Positions 9,443-19,895 of a stretch of 64,000 bases of DNA are shown here, piece after piece. Position 1 is the stretch's first letter; each line of letters opens with the position of its first letter. This stretch comes from Oligoflexia bacterium. GTDB lineage: Bacteria > Bdellovibrionota_G > JANQFH01. The notes under the pieces were generated by a model. That model worked only from the letters and a program-made list of their open reading frames with translations, ran no database searches and was not told the DNA's origin. The position numbers were made by a program, and so were the translations under genes. The stretch is from positions 1-64,000 of the forward strand of contig JANQFH010000003.1 in assembly GCA_028277945.1 (NCBI GenBank). Direction: 5' to 3'.

Positions 9443-11236
9443 TTAGACATCGATCTGCAGGTTATCGAGTAAATCTTTCTTTTGTTTCAGTAGATCGCTG
9501 ACGCCGTGCTTGTCACCACGCTTTTCAGCAGCAGAAATCCTTTGGCTAAACTCACGCATCTGTGACTGAAAACGCTTTCTCAAGATCTTGCGGATACAGT
9601 CACGCGCGGCGCGCATATGTTCATCAATGGGCATCTCTCCTACCTCGAAGGATGTCTTCTGCAACCGCTGCCTAAGCGCCGGGTCTTCTAACCTACTGCA
9701 TAGGGCGCCGAAGTCCCCGGCAGAGGAGTTGCCGTGCTCTAACTGATCTCGCAAAATCTCTTTTAACACCGGATGCGCCAGAAACGGGGGTCCTTCATAG
9801 CTGCGTAGCAGCTCATAGACGTTTTCGTTCTCAAATGCAAGCACCACTAACATCGCCTCCTCACCCATACAGGTTGGTAGCTGCGTCACCGCACGCGGTG
9901 GTTCCGCTATGGGCGCTGCTAACCGCCGCCGGCTGCCAACAGCCGAAATTGCAGCGGTCATGGGAACTTCGCTAAAACCTGTAACATTTTGAAATTGCTT
10001 AAGAAAAAGCTCACGTTGAAATCGATTCGGCACCTTCGCCAAGACGCGGACGATCTCCTCGAGCAAATGGGCCCGCTCGCGACTAGAGCGACTCGGTAGG
10101 TTGGCATCCTCGACACAAAAATCCAGTAGCGCGGTCGCTTCCTCTAGCCGCTGCTGCAGTGCTTGCGTACCTGCCTTCGCCAGCAAGGAATCTGGGTCTT
10201 CACCGGCTGGTAACAGCACCACACCCGCGTCTAGACCGTTTAGAACCATGGGCGCCAATGTCCGCAATGCCGCCTGTCTACCAGCACGATCACCATCAAA
10301 TATGGTGGTAACCCGATCGACAAATCGAGCTAAGAGTTTACCGTGAGCTGCGGTCAGGGCTGTCCCCAAGGTTGCGACGGCACGCTGAACGCCATGGCGG
10401 TGGAGGGCAATCGCATCCATATACCCTTCAACAACGATGGTCCGCCGCTCCTTGCGGATAGTCTCTTCAGCTTGATCAAGAAGATAGAGTGTCCGACTTT
10501 TATCAAAGAGTAGCGACTGCGATGAATTGATGTACTTTGCTCCTTCCCCATGAAGTAGACGGCCACCAAAGCCAACAACCCTTTTTTTAAGATCAAAAAT
10601 GGGAAAAATAATCCGATCGCGAAACTTATCATAGTATCCCACCGGCTGATCGGGTCGAGCCTGTCTGCGGCTCACCAGGCCTAGCTTCTCAGCACGCTTC
10701 ATGGTTAAACCCTTGCGTATCAGATGGCGGGCACAGCTATCCCAATTCGCTGGTGCAAAGCCCAACTGCAGACGCTTTATAACCTCTAGGTCGATACCAC
10801 GTGAGTCAAGGTAGGTGCGCGCCCCCTCGCCCTGTTTCTCATCTATCAGTACAGCGTGGTAAAAGTCAGCAGCCACTCGGTTGATCTCGAAACAGGCCTC
10901 TTGCTCACGCCTCTGTTGGTCAAGCAGCAGACGATCTTTACCTTCACCCTCATCCACGGTGACGCCAACTCGTTCAGCCAAGAATTCCAGGGCTTCGGCA
11001 AAACTATAATTGCGAATCTGCATGACAAAATCAAAGACACTGCCACCAACACTACAGCCAAAGCAGTGAAAAAGTTGTTTTTCGGCGCTGACGGTGAAAG
11101 AAGGCGTTTTCTCAGTGTGGAAAGGACAGAGTCCTTTGAAGTTTCTTCCAGTTCGTTTCAGCACTACGTGAGAGCCGACCACCTCAACGATGTCGGTGCG
11201 ACTTCTCACCTCTTCGATGGCGTCACGGAATTTCAA
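9443..11236 (-). CDS. dnaG: DNA primase
   Basis: 597 residues, the usual size. The N-terminal CHC2 zinc finger has ligands C37, H40, C58 and C61 (LCPFHTEKTPSF and FHCFGC). The RNA polymerase core follows, with the TOPRIM acidic motifs VVEGYMDAIAL and FDGDRAGR. The C-terminal part (about 430-597) is the helicase-binding region and is less conserved. It makes RNA primers for replication. It lies between rpsU (20 bases upstream) and rpoD. Confidence 0.97.
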   Translation of the reverse strand: MKFRDAIEEVRSRTDIVEVVGSHVVLKRTGRNFKGLCPFHTEKTPSFTVSAEKQLFHCFGCSVGGSVFDFVMQIRNYSFAEALEFLAERVGVTVDEGEGKDRLLLDQQRREQEACFEINRVAADFYHAVLIDEKQGEGARTYLDSRGIDLEVIKRLQLGFAPANWDSCARHLIRKGLTMKRAEKLGLVSRRQARPDQPVGYYDKFRDRIIFPIFDLKKRVVGFGGRLLHGEGAKYINSSQSLLFDKSRTLYLLDQAEETIRKERRTIVVEGYMDAIALHRHGVQRAVATLGTALTAAHGKLLARFVDRVTTIFDGDRAGRQAALRTLAPMVLNGLDAGVVLLPAGEDPDSLLAKAGTQALQQRLEEATALLDFCVEDANLPSRSSRERAHLLEEIVRVLAKVPNRFQRELFLKQFQNVTGFSEVPMTAAISAVGSRRRLAAPIAEPPRAVTQLPTCMGEEAMLVVLAFENENVYELLRSYEGPPFLAHPVLKEILRDQLEHGNSSAGDFGALCSRLEDPALRQRLQKTSFEVGEMPIDEHMRAARDCIRKILRKRFQSQMREFSQRISAAEKRGDKHGVSDLLKQKKDLLDNLQIDV

Positions 11237-11256
11237 ACCGGTGGTTCTCCTAGCTG

Positions 11257-11460
11257 TTAGGAACGCCGGTCGAACATGTTCGCCCGTTTGAGTGCACGCT
11301 TACGTGCAGCTAAAGCCTTTTTTTTGCGCTTCACACTCGGTTTTTCAAAATGTTCCCGCTTACGGATTTCCGCAAGGATGCCGCCCTTTTCACACTGTTT
11401 CTTAAAACGCTTGATAGCAACCTCAAAGGGCTCACCATCCCGGACTTTTACACTTGGCAC
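11257..11460 (-). CDS. rpsU: 30S ribosomal protein bS21
   Basis: 67 residues, strongly basic, with the S21 hallmarks: [22 protein letters not shown] near the start region and a Lys/Arg-rich C-terminus ([18 protein letters not shown]). Translation starts at GTG, preceded by an AGGGGGTG Shine-Dalgarno with an 8-base spacer, so the GTG is well supported. It is the first gene of rpsU-dnaG-rpoD. A TATAAT box lies about 80 bases upstream, but its -35 is unclear. Confidence 0.96.
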   Translation of the reverse strand: MPSVKVRDGEPFEVAIKRFKKQCEKGGILAEIRKREHFEKPSVKRKKKALAARKRALKRANMFDRRS

Positions 11461-11566
11461 GAAAAAATCACCCCCTTAGACGCCCGTTCGATCATGGACC
11501 GTCTCGGTAGCTCGAAAAAAGGTGAAGAAATGTATCATTAATTATAAAGGGTTATCAACCGTTTTC

Positions 11567-12850
<1,284 letters not shown>

Positions 12851-12862
12851 GCGTTTCCTCTA

Positions 12863-14029
12863 TCAACGACAGTAATCCCTAACTCTATCTACCATATCCG
12901 TCTTTTCCCAAGTAAACTCGGGCTCCTCCCGACCAAAGTGACCGTAAGCTGCGGTCTTGCTGTAGACCGGTCGTAGCAGATCAAGGTGTTCGATCATCGC
13001 TCGCGGTTTTAGCGGAAACAGCTCATCGATTGCCGCAGCAAGCTTGTCATCATCGACTGTACCGGTACCAAAGGTATCGACATAGACACCCAGTGGTTCG
13101 GCTACACCAATGGCATAGGCCAGCTGTAACTCACACCTCTTGGCCACTCCAGCTGCGACCAAGTTCTTGGCGATATAGCGTGCCATATAGGAAGCACTGC
13201 GATCTACCTTACTTGGGTCTTTACCACTGAAGGCGCCACCACCATGGGCACCCTGGCCACCATAGGTATCAACAATGATCTTGCGTCCGGTGAGACCACA
13301 GTCACCCAACGGCCCGCCAATAACAAAACGACCAGTTGGGTTAATCAGGAAACGCGTCTTGGCATCTAGGAGCTCTGCCGGCAGAGTCTTCTTAACCACC
13401 TCTTCCATCAAGCCCTCTGTGAGCTGACTGTGACTGACGTCAGGGTGATGCTGTGAGGAAAGGACAATGCTGTCAAACCGCACGGGTCGGTTTTCCTCGT
13501 AAGCAATGGTTACTTGGCTCTTGCCATCTGGTCGCAGAAAGTTCAGCCTTTCCTCCTTTCTTGCTCTGGCAAGAGCTTGGGTAAGTCGATGCGCCCAGTA
13601 GATCGAAGCTGGCATGAGGGTCGCGGTTTCGTCACAGGCATAACCAAACATCAACCCTTGATCACCAGCACCCTGCTCCTTAAACAGACCTTCTCCTTCG
13701 CTGACACCTTGAGAAATATCTGGGGACTGCTGCTCTATGGCGGTGAGCACGCCACAGGTCTCCCAGTCAAAACCCATGGCTGAATCTCCGTAGCCAATAC
13801 GCCGAATCGTCTGACGCACGAGATTCGGAACATCGACAAAAGCCTTCGTTGTTACTTCGCCAGCAACAAGACAGAATCCGGTTTTGACTAGCGTCTCTAC
13901 AGCAACCCGACAGCCTCTGTCTTCGGCGATAATCGCATCAAGTATCGTATCTGAAATCTGATCGGCAACCTTGTCTGGGTGGCCTTCGGTTACGGACTCC
14001 GAGGTAAAAAGGTAGGAACCATTGCCCAT
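12863..14029 (-). CDS. metK: S-adenosylmethionine synthase
   Basis: Methionine adenosyltransferase, 388 residues, the normal length. Motifs: [20 protein letters not shown] at the start, [12 protein letters not shown] (ATP-binding hexapeptide region) and the P-loop-like [19 protein letters not shown]. It makes SAM from methionine and ATP. Adjacent ahcY completes the methyl cycle. I looked for a SAM-type riboswitch in the 127-base leader and found none. Confidence 0.98.
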   Translation of the reverse strand: MGNGSYLFTSESVTEGHPDKVADQISDTILDAIIAEDRGCRVAVETLVKTGFCLVAGEVTTKAFVDVPNLVRQTIRRIGYGDSAMGFDWETCGVLTAIEQQSPDISQGVSEGEGLFKEQGAGDQGLMFGYACDETATLMPASIYWAHRLTQALARARKEERLNFLRPDGKSQVTIAYEENRPVRFDSIVLSSQHHPDVSHSQLTEGLMEEVVKKTLPAELLDAKTRFLINPTGRFVIGGPLGDCGLTGRKIIVDTYGGQGAHGGGAFSGKDPSKVDRSASYMARYIAKNLVAAGVAKRCELQLAYAIGVAEPLGVYVDTFGTGTVDDDKLAAAIDELFPLKPRAMIEHLDLLRPVYSKTAAYGHFGREEPEFTWEKTDMVDRVRDYCR

Positions 14030-14082
14030 GTGCGCCTCACGACTCTTTAATTCATGGTAGTTGCGAGCAAAAAGCTTTGCAT

Positions 14083-14111
14083 TGGCTATCCGAGATCCGG
14101 TTAGCTGTCAA
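14083..14111 (-). promoter_or_regulatory. putative promoter of metK-ahcY
   Basis: Minus strand: perfect TTGACA with a 17-base spacer to TAGCCA, which is a poor -10. The -35 is convincing, the -10 is not. Confidence 0.35.
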
Positions 14112-14114
14112 CTA

Positions 14115-14152
14115 CAAAAACAGGAGTCTTCGTGGCTAGTTACGAAGAAACC
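14115..14152 (-). terminator. weak terminator-like hairpin after mlaC
   Basis: On the minus strand a 6-7 bp stem (CTTCGT / ACGAAG, 8-base loop) with flanking G-C pairs is followed a few bases later by TTTTT. It begins five bases after the mlaC stop and may end that operon. The stem is short and the U-run is offset, so it is uncertain. Confidence 0.35.
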
Positions 14153-14156
14153 TCAT

Positions 14157-14831
14157 TCAGACGGTATCAACCGGCTTCTTGAGGGTCTGTTCCATGATAC
14201 GCAAAAGCTCTGCAAAGGACTTTTTGCGAATGATGCGGTTGAACTGACTTCGGTAGTTGTTTAAGAGGTTCAGATTGTCCAAAATAACATTATAAATCAT
14301 CCAACGACTGCCACGCGCCCGGAGATTGTAGACGATTTCAACATCAAGATCATCTTTCTTGATCTTGGAAGTTACGGTGGCTTGTTTGCCATTGATCTCT
14401 TCTTCGCCGTACTCAACATCATAATCAGCAACCATATCTTGCGACTTACGTAGATAAGATCGCTCAATCAACTGGCGAAAAGTCTGCACAAAGCTGTTTT
14501 TTTGCTCTTGAGATAGCGACTTCCAGTGACTACTCAACGACAAGCGAGCAAGCTCATCAAAGGCAAAGAACCGACGCACTTTCTTTTTTAGCATCTGATC
14601 ACGTTCGGCTTTTTCATGTGGCTGATCTTTGTTGTGGTACTTTGCAACAAGATCTTTGATCTCTTTCTCATAGTTTTGAATGACCTGGGTCGGTGAGTAC
14701 GCCGTAGGGCTACGCTGCTGTTTCTTGGTACTGCTGTCAACGGTACTGGCTACAGCAGGCGCGAACAAAGTGATGAGCGCCAAAACGGTTAAAGTAAGGA
14801 AGGATACAAGACCACTACTTCTGCTTTTCAA
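14157..14831 (-). CDS. mlaC: MlaC/Ttg2D-family periplasmic phospholipid-binding protein
   Basis: 224 residues with a signal peptide (about 1-28, ending APAVAS). The mature part has the MlaC pattern: a helical N-half ending RFFAFDELARLSLSSHWKSL, then the beta-rich YDVEYGEEEINGKQATVTSKI and the Trp-containing WMIYNVILDNLNLLNNYRSQF. MlaC carries phospholipid between the outer-membrane Mla complex and the inner-membrane MlaFEDB transporter. Its start lies inside the preceding phosphatidyltransferase gene (17-base overlap). The other mla genes are not in this window, so substrate and direction of transport are inferred from the family. Confidence 0.88.
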   Translation of the reverse strand: MKSRSSGLVSFLTLTVLALITLFAPAVASTVDSSTKKQQRSPTAYSPTQVIQNYEKEIKDLVAKYHNKDQPHEKAERDQMLKKKVRRFFAFDELARLSLSSHWKSLSQEQKNSFVQTFRQLIERSYLRKSQDMVADYDVEYGEEEINGKQATVTSKIKKDDLDVEIVYNLRARGSRWMIYNVILDNLNLLNNYRSQFNRIIRKKSFAELLRIMEQTLKKPVDTV

Positions 14832-15516
14832 GATTTAGCTCCCTAATCGTATAAAATACTCGTTGCAATGCGGTAAAGTTGGTCGTTACCGCAAGCAGTA
14901 CAATGACGCCCATCAATAGATGATGTGGCGGCACATGTTTTGGTGGATAAAAAGGCATCAGTGCGATCTGCATGTAAGAGCCAATGACACCACTAATACC
15001 AAGAACCGCAATACGTTCCGCCCGCTGCATAAGTCCGACTTTACACGGAATACCAAAGTTTTCAGCTCTTGCCTTAGTATAACTAACGAGAAAAGAACCG
15101 ACAAGCCCGGCAAGGCCAAAATAGAGGATCCAGTGGTCTCGGTAGTAGATTGTCAAACCGCCAAAGAGGCAGGCATCGGCATAACGGTCTGTAACCGAAT
15201 CGAGAAAGCCACCCATTCTAGAAGTGCGGCCGGTAGCCCGGGCGACTCTACCATCAAGGAAGTCAAAACTCGCTGCAAACAGCAGCAGCCAACCTGCCCA
15301 AAAGAACTTACCAAAGACAAACAAGACGCTTACAACAAAGATCATCACCGTGCCAAACAAGGTGATGGTCAGCGGTTGTACACGGTGGCGAATAAGAAAC
15401 TTCTCTAGTGGTGCAACAACTCCATGAATCCACCACTCCCGCAGTTCATCGCTTAAGATATTAGATTCCCCATCTCCCAAACCAGCTCGGGGCTGATCTG
15501 TACCTTCGCGACTCAT
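14815..15516 (-). CDS. CDP-alcohol phosphatidyltransferase
   Basis: A polytopic membrane enzyme of 233 residues with about six hydrophobic segments. The catalytic signature D-x2-D-G-x2-A-R-x8/9-G-x3-D-x3-D is complete (DFLDGRVAR ... GGFLDSVTD). Enzymes of this family transfer a phosphatidyl group from CDP-diacylglycerol to an alcohol such as glycerol-3-phosphate, serine or inositol phosphate. The sequence alone does not settle the acceptor. It overlaps tolC upstream (4 bases) and mlaC downstream (17 bases), so phospholipid synthesis and transport are tightly coupled. Confidence 0.9.
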   Translation of the reverse strand: MSREGTDQPRAGLGDGESNILSDELREWWIHGVVAPLEKFLIRHRVQPLTITLFGTVMIFVVSVLFVFGKFFWAGWLLLFAASFDFLDGRVARATGRTSRMGGFLDSVTDRYADACLFGGLTIYYRDHWILYFGLAGLVGSFLVSYTKARAENFGIPCKVGLMQRAERIAVLGISGVIGSYMQIALMPFYPPKHVPPHHLLMGVIVLLAVTTNFTALQRVFYTIRELNLEKQK

Positions 15517-16937
15517 CTATTGTCTCCAGTATAACGAACGGGTAGTAGTTCATGAAAGGTGACTCGGGTCAACGACGCTGCAGAACGATATACCCGATTC
15601 ATTGAAGAGATGTATTCGAGTTTTGTTTTGATGAAAGCAATGAACGCCTCTAGTACATCGTCTGTATCGACAAGGCCGAATTCATAGTTATTGAGTTCTG
15701 CCCCCATCCAAGAACGGGCTGCACGTAGACCATCGGCAAGAGCTTCCATGCGTTTTTCCGCTATATCAGCGGCAATCACCGACGTCCGCACTTCATTGAT
15801 GATGGCATCCTCAGCCAGGCGCTGCTGGAATATGGCCTGATCGTATTCGGCACGCCGCTGTTGCAGGCGATCGCGCAAGATATGAAATTCCAACGGCTGC
15901 CTCGCGCCGATAGCAACGCCGCCTACCAGATCGTTAAAGGGATCCAGCAAAAACGGATTTTTCTGGTTCTCTCGACCAGGAGCCACTGCTATAAGAAAAG
16001 TTCCACCAAGGAACAAAAACGGTAGAAGGTTGCCTTGAGCAATTTTTAACAACGATCTTTTTATTTCTACGACATCTCCTAGTTGCTTGAGTTTAGCGTT
16101 GTTATTACGCGCCCAAACCATGGCGCTGTCCATATCGAAGGGTTGGATTTCATACTGACGTAGGCTCGTTGACTTCAAGCGCCAACGATCAACTCCATCA
16201 CCAAAACCCATAAGCAGAGAAAGCGCATAACGCAGTTTTTCTTGATTGTTTCGATTCTCCCACTGACGATTGTTAAGATCAGCACGAAACACTTTTACTT
16301 TTAAGCGATCGCTCTCGGTAATATCAGGTGAGCTTTTCTGTAGAAGTTGCTGAATCCGTTTTTGGACGACATTGAGCTTGGTTTCGATATCAGTAAGAAA
16401 AGTTTCAACATTTTTAAGCGCACAGTAGGCAAAATAGGCGCGTTTAATATTAAAGATCAGCTCGTGTAGTTGATCCTGCTCATCCTGTTGGGTGGCACGC
16501 AGTCCGTGCTCGGCGACGCGCTTGGAGTGAACCAGGCGGCCAAAGGTAAAAATCGGTTGCAGGGCCTCCACTTCTAGTCGATAGAAGATGCCAAAACTCT
16601 GCGATAGGCCTTGGTCTACCTCTGGAAAGTTGGGTGGTCCACTGCCATCGGGCACGTCTGGCACCGGGCCAAAGAGCGATGTGGCTTGGATCTTTGGTAA
16701 GATCCAGCTATGCCGCGCTTCATCGAATTTTTCACGAATGACCTCGGTCGCCTTTTTTGCCGCCTGCAGACCAGGAAATTCGGCGATCGCCTGATCGATC
16801 ATGCCCTGTAGACCTAAGACTAACGGCTCGCCTTCACCTTGATTGTCGCTGACAGTGGCTGACACAGAAAACGTTAGCCACGGAAGCAGTAGCAACAGCG
16901 CGAGCACGACAGCGGTTGTAGCCAAACGTGTAAGCAT
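15513..16937 (-). CDS. TolC-family outer membrane efflux protein
   Basis: 474 residues with a signal peptide (about 1-28) and the paired helical hairpins of outer membrane efflux proteins: long amphipathic helices (QGMIDQAIAEFPGLQAAKKA; QLHELIFNIKRAYFAYCALKN) and a C-terminal repeat (IFQQRLAEDAIINEVRTSV). TolC-type trimers form the outer-membrane channel of tripartite exporters. No inner-membrane pump or adaptor lies beside it. It is the first gene of a tolC / phosphatidyltransferase / mlaC operon. Confidence 0.88.
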   Translation of the reverse strand: MLTRLATTAVVLALLLLLPWLTFSVSATVSDNQGEGEPLVLGLQGMIDQAIAEFPGLQAAKKATEVIREKFDEARHSWILPKIQATSLFGPVPDVPDGSGPPNFPEVDQGLSQSFGIFYRLEVEALQPIFTFGRLVHSKRVAEHGLRATQQDEQDQLHELIFNIKRAYFAYCALKNVETFLTDIETKLNVVQKRIQQLLQKSSPDITESDRLKVKVFRADLNNRQWENRNNQEKLRYALSLLMGFGDGVDRWRLKSTSLRQYEIQPFDMDSAMVWARNNNAKLKQLGDVVEIKRSLLKIAQGNLLPFLFLGGTFLIAVAPGRENQKNPFLLDPFNDLVGGVAIGARQPLEFHILRDRLQQRRAEYDQAIFQQRLAEDAIINEVRTSVIAADIAEKRMEALADGLRAARSWMGAELNNYEFGLVDTDDVLEAFIAFIKTKLEYISSMNRVYRSAASLTRVTFHELLPVRYTGDNR

Positions 16938-16974
16938 ATTGCCTTATATCTCCATAAGTTGGCGGCCTAGCACG

Positions 16975-17001
16975 CTTATACCTTCCCCCTATAATTGTCA
17001 A
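16975..17001 (-). promoter_or_regulatory. putative promoter of the tolC operon
   Basis: Minus strand: perfect TTGACA, a 15-base spacer, then TATAAG. The boxes are good but the spacer is short. It lies between the strong hairpin at 17013-17071 and the tolC start. Confidence 0.4.
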
Positions 17002-17012
17002 GCAGAGCCAAA

Positions 17013-17071
17013 AAAAGGTACGGCCTTACTTTCAGGGAATGCCATTCCCTGAAAGTAAGGCCGTACCTTTT
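17013..17071. terminator. 28-bp perfect inverted repeat, probable strong terminator
   Basis: Two perfectly complementary 28-base arms (17013-17040 and 17044-17071) are separated by three bases. Transcribed on the minus strand, the hairpin starts 12 bases after the LysM gene stop and is followed by a run of six Ts, so it would terminate that transcript. The plus-strand U-run is only four long. The stem is far longer than terminators normally need. Confidence 0.75.
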
Positions 17072-17083
17072 AAAGAACCTGGG

Positions 17084-18412
17084 TTAAAGTGTTGTCGTCA
17101 CACGGTCACCGACCTCGAGCGTTTTGCGCGTCCAGTTGATAAACACCGCCGAGACCTCCTCCATGGTTTCAACCACGGTCATCTGCGCAATCGATACGTC
17201 AGGCAGGTTTTTCCGTTGACCATAAACGCCATCTCCCTGGCGAACAACGTAGAGCAGATCGCCATCCTCAAGGCCCTGTTTTTTACCAAGGTCGACAAAG
17301 GCAATCTCCCGCTGGCCAATCATGGCAAGCTGGTCTGCGTGTATGAGAATATAGCCGCTGACTTTCGCATTCGACTGTTTGGGACGGAGATTAAAGATCA
17401 AGGATTTATAGGGGATAACACGATCATCGCGTTTCGAGGTGCGCCAACTATCAAGCACCGTTGCCGTAATAACCTTGTCATTGATCTCCGTGACGCGAAC
17501 TACTCCTTTAATATTGACCAGGTAGCCCATGGTCTTAAACAGTTTCTTCGGATGGCCAACTTTCTTGAGGCGTTCAATAATATGAAATCGATCTCCTACC
17601 TTGATATCGTAACCCTTTTCAAAGCGCAGGTAGACACGATCGTCTGTTGCCAACAGCTTCTTCTCCTCTCCTGAATGGCTGATATACCCAGCTGTCTTCA
17701 TCTTCTTTGGCGAGATAAAGGCACTGTTCTTTAACTCGATGGTCTGTACTTTCGCCTCAACTTCTTCAGGTTCAATAGCTGGAACAGCCTCTGCGGCAAC
17801 CACCTCAGCCGGCGGCGCTTCCGGCACGGTAATCTCTGCCTGTACCGGTGCGACCTCTAGCGTTGTCGGCTCACTCTGTTTGCCGATCTCAAGACGTGGT
17901 GAAGTCGTTGCCGTACCCATGTAGAAACGGAGTTGATCCCCGGGAAAAATCAGGTGTGGATTGGTGATGTACTGATTCATCGCCCATAGCTTTGGCCAAA
18001 GATAGGAGTCGGCAAAAAACCGCTCACAGATATCCCACAGCGTGTCACCCCCATCAATTGTATAGATCTCCGGCCCACTATCTGAACCAAGACGTAAAAT
18101 ACCCTGGGAAACTGCGGGTCTATCCGTGGTTTCGGCTGGCACCTCAACGAACTCTTCTATATCAAGATCCTCTTCAATCAACTCGGCATCAATACCCGGT
18201 TGCAAGTACTGCTCACCCTCTATCTCAATGCCTAACTCCTCATCCGTTGGCAGTGGGAGTTCCTCGACGTCTTCAAGACTAAAATCTTCTGTAGTCAGAT
18301 CCTCAGGCTGTACCTCCTCGATACCGCCCTCCTGTGCCTCAACAACAACGGCTAGGCAGACACATAAAAATAGAACAAAAGAAAAGAAATTGAGCCGCTT
18401 CATGAACATCAC
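17084..18412 (-). CDS. exported acidic protein with a LysM domain
   Basis: 442 residues with a signal peptide (about 1-27, LFLCVCLAVVVEAQ). A very acidic low-complexity segment (about 28-100, rich in Glu/Asp) leads to one LysM module (about 115-165, GGDTLWDICERFF then NPHLIFPGDQLRFY). A Pro/Glu-rich linker follows, then a beta-rich C-terminal domain (about 230-442) with the shape IKVGDRFHIIERLKKVG. Related LysM proteins of this layout are common in deltaproteobacteria and have no assigned activity. It is 24 bases downstream of cpoB and probably cotranscribed, fitting a cell-envelope role. Confidence 0.82.
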   Translation of the reverse strand: MMFMKRLNFFSFVLFLCVCLAVVVEAQEGGIEEVQPEDLTTEDFSLEDVEELPLPTDEELGIEIEGEQYLQPGIDAELIEEDLDIEEFVEVPAETTDRPAVSQGILRLGSDSGPEIYTIDGGDTLWDICERFFADSYLWPKLWAMNQYITNPHLIFPGDQLRFYMGTATTSPRLEIGKQSEPTTLEVAPVQAEITVPEAPPAEVVAAEAVPAIEPEEVEAKVQTIELKNSAFISPKKMKTAGYISHSGEEKKLLATDDRVYLRFEKGYDIKVGDRFHIIERLKKVGHPKKLFKTMGYLVNIKGVVRVTEINDKVITATVLDSWRTSKRDDRVIPYKSLIFNLRPKQSNAKVSGYILIHADQLAMIGQREIAFVDLGKKQGLEDGDLLYVVRQGDGVYGQRKNLPDVSIAQMTVVETMEEVSAVFINWTRKTLEVGDRVTTTL

Positions 18413-18436
18413 CCTGTCCTTCCTTAACCTATCCCC

Positions 18437-19141
18437 TTATGAACGTGGATCCAATCGTGCCAACCTCTCGACCGCTTTTTTTGCGGCCGGCGTATACGGA
18501 TACTGCTCAACCACCCGCTGATAGTGTTTCTTGGCCTCGTTGGCATCATCAAGACGTTGGTAACTGTAACCAATTTTCAAAATCGCATCTGCCATCTTGT
18601 TGCTTGTTGGGTACCGCTTGATAACCCGCCGAAACTCGGTAATGGCTAAGATAAACTCCTTCTGATCGTAGTAAGTCTCACCCATCCAGTAAATCGCGTT
18701 ATCCGCATAGTCGTGTTGAGGATAGCGTTGTACAAACCTCTCAAACTTCTCCAGCGCCTGGTTCAGTTTGCCCGCTTCATAGAGGGCGTAGGCTTGGCGA
18801 TAAAGATTCAAAGGGTGTTTATCTGACTGCACGTTGTTTTTGGCCCTCTGTGGCTTCGCCATGGGTTTTTTCACCCTGTTGCTCGTCTTAACCTTTGGAT
18901 CCTTCTTCATCTGGTGATGGCTGAGCTTCTGTACCTGGATTCTCGTGGTCTCCATCTGGTCTTGCAGGATCATGACGTCGTTGCGAATGGACTCTACTTG
19001 TTTGCTCACGCCGGCAATCGAACGCTGCAGATCTTTTAGCTGTGGATTGCTAAGAGCTTCGCCTGGCGGTGCCGACCTGCTGGCAGCACAACCAACGAAA
19101 ATCAGCGCTAACATGGCAGACCATTTCGTTCGCATGGGCAA
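18437..19141 (-). CDS. cpoB: CpoB/YbgF-like TPR lipoprotein (Tol-Pal associated)
   Basis: 234 residues. The N-terminus has a lipobox ending at C18 (LIFVGC), then an alpha-helical trimerisation-like coiled coil (LQRSIAGVSKQVESIRNDVM), a Lys-rich linker, and about three TPR units at 115-230 (LYRQAYALYEAGKLNQALEK; YADNAIYWMGETYYDQKEF). This is the YbgF/CpoB layout, a factor that coordinates peptidoglycan synthesis and outer-membrane constriction with Tol-Pal. Family members usually follow pal; here no tol or pal gene is adjacent. An orthologous role is likely but not proven. Confidence 0.85.
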   Translation of the reverse strand: MPMRTKWSAMLALIFVGCAASRSAPPGEALSNPQLKDLQRSIAGVSKQVESIRNDVMILQDQMETTRIQVQKLSHHQMKKDPKVKTSNRVKKPMAKPQRAKNNVQSDKHPLNLYRQAYALYEAGKLNQALEKFERFVQRYPQHDYADNAIYWMGETYYDQKEFILAITEFRRVIKRYPTSNKMADAILKIGYSYQRLDDANEAKKHYQRVVEQYPYTPAAKKAVERLARLDPRS

Positions 19142-19322
19142 AGGCTCTCACTGGGTATGGATGCTGGATCGTAGCTGTCTTTGAAACCTAACTAACTTAT
19201 AATTTTAAGCTTTTAGCAGAATCTGTCAACCTCGATGGAGGAATCAACTGTACATTCAGCTAGTTGCCTGCTAGGGTGCCTGGGCCTAATCGGCAACCTC
19301 TTAAGATTATTTGCCGAGAGTG

Positions 19323-19727
19323 ATGATGGCCGAGATGACGCAAGCAGAACAAGAGCTCTATGAAGCAGCCAAGGCTGCACGAGAGCATGCGATCGCACCC
19401 TTTACCCATTGTAGAAACGGCGCTGCCTTGCAAGCCGCTTCCAACAAAATCTATACCGGCTGTAACATTGAGAGCCCCTCCTACATCCTCAACATCTGTT
19501 GTGAGAGGCAGGCTATCTGCAACGCCTTGAGTGCGGGTGAGCGTCAGTTCAAGAAAATCGCCGTGGTCCACAATAATGCCGAACCCACCACACCGTGTGG
19601 CGCCTGCCGCCAGGCACTGTGGGAGTTCGCTGGCAATATCGAGGTGCTGATGTTCAACCTCGCCGGTGAGATGCGCCGGTTTCAACTAGCCGAGCTGCTA
19701 CCGGAATCCTATGAGCTAAAGGTTTAG
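19323..19727 (+). CDS. cdd: cytidine deaminase
   Basis: Homotetrameric-type cytidine deaminase of about 134 residues. The zinc site is clear: C and E in NICCERQAI and the pair of cysteines in PCGACRQ, preceded by TGCNIES. It deaminates cytidine or deoxycytidine to uridine for pyrimidine salvage. The frame can be opened at TTG 19311, but ATG codons at 19323 and 19326 follow a GAGAG ribosome-site-like run and are more likely starts. The reading frame after its stop continues directly into a dehydrogenase fragment. Confidence 0.92.
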   Translation: MMAEMTQAEQELYEAAKAAREHAIAPFTHCRNGAALQAASNKIYTGCNIESPSYILNICCERQAICNALSAGERQFKKIAVVHNNAEPTTPCGACRQALWEFAGNIEVLMFNLAGEMRRFQLAELLPESYELKV

Positions 19728-19880
19728 ACTGCCGATATACCCGAGAACATACCCCTTGGGCATTTCGGTAAACCTCAAAATGTTGCGATGGTGATCGAAA
19801 GTCTACTCTCTGAGTTCGCAGACCACATGACAGGTGCCAATATAGTCTGTGATGGCGGCTACTCTCGCCACTACTGCTAG
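19728..19880 (+). pseudogene. 3' remnant of a short-chain dehydrogenase/reductase gene
   Basis: Translating directly after the cdd stop gives about 50 residues that match the C-terminal end of classical SDR enzymes: IPLGHFGKPQNVAMVIESLL, then DHMTGANIVCDGGYS, closing with TAG. The Rossmann fold and the YxxxK active site are missing, and no start codon or ribosome site serves it. It is a decayed or deletion-joined gene end. The fragment is in frame with cdd, separated only by the cdd stop codon. Confidence 0.75.
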
Positions 19881-19895
19881 CTGATTCTATTTTAG

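Noticed and set aside
19260-19685. 141-codon minus-strand open frame antisense to cdd
   Set aside because: It is the shadow of a conserved cytidine deaminase gene and has no ribosome site or family.
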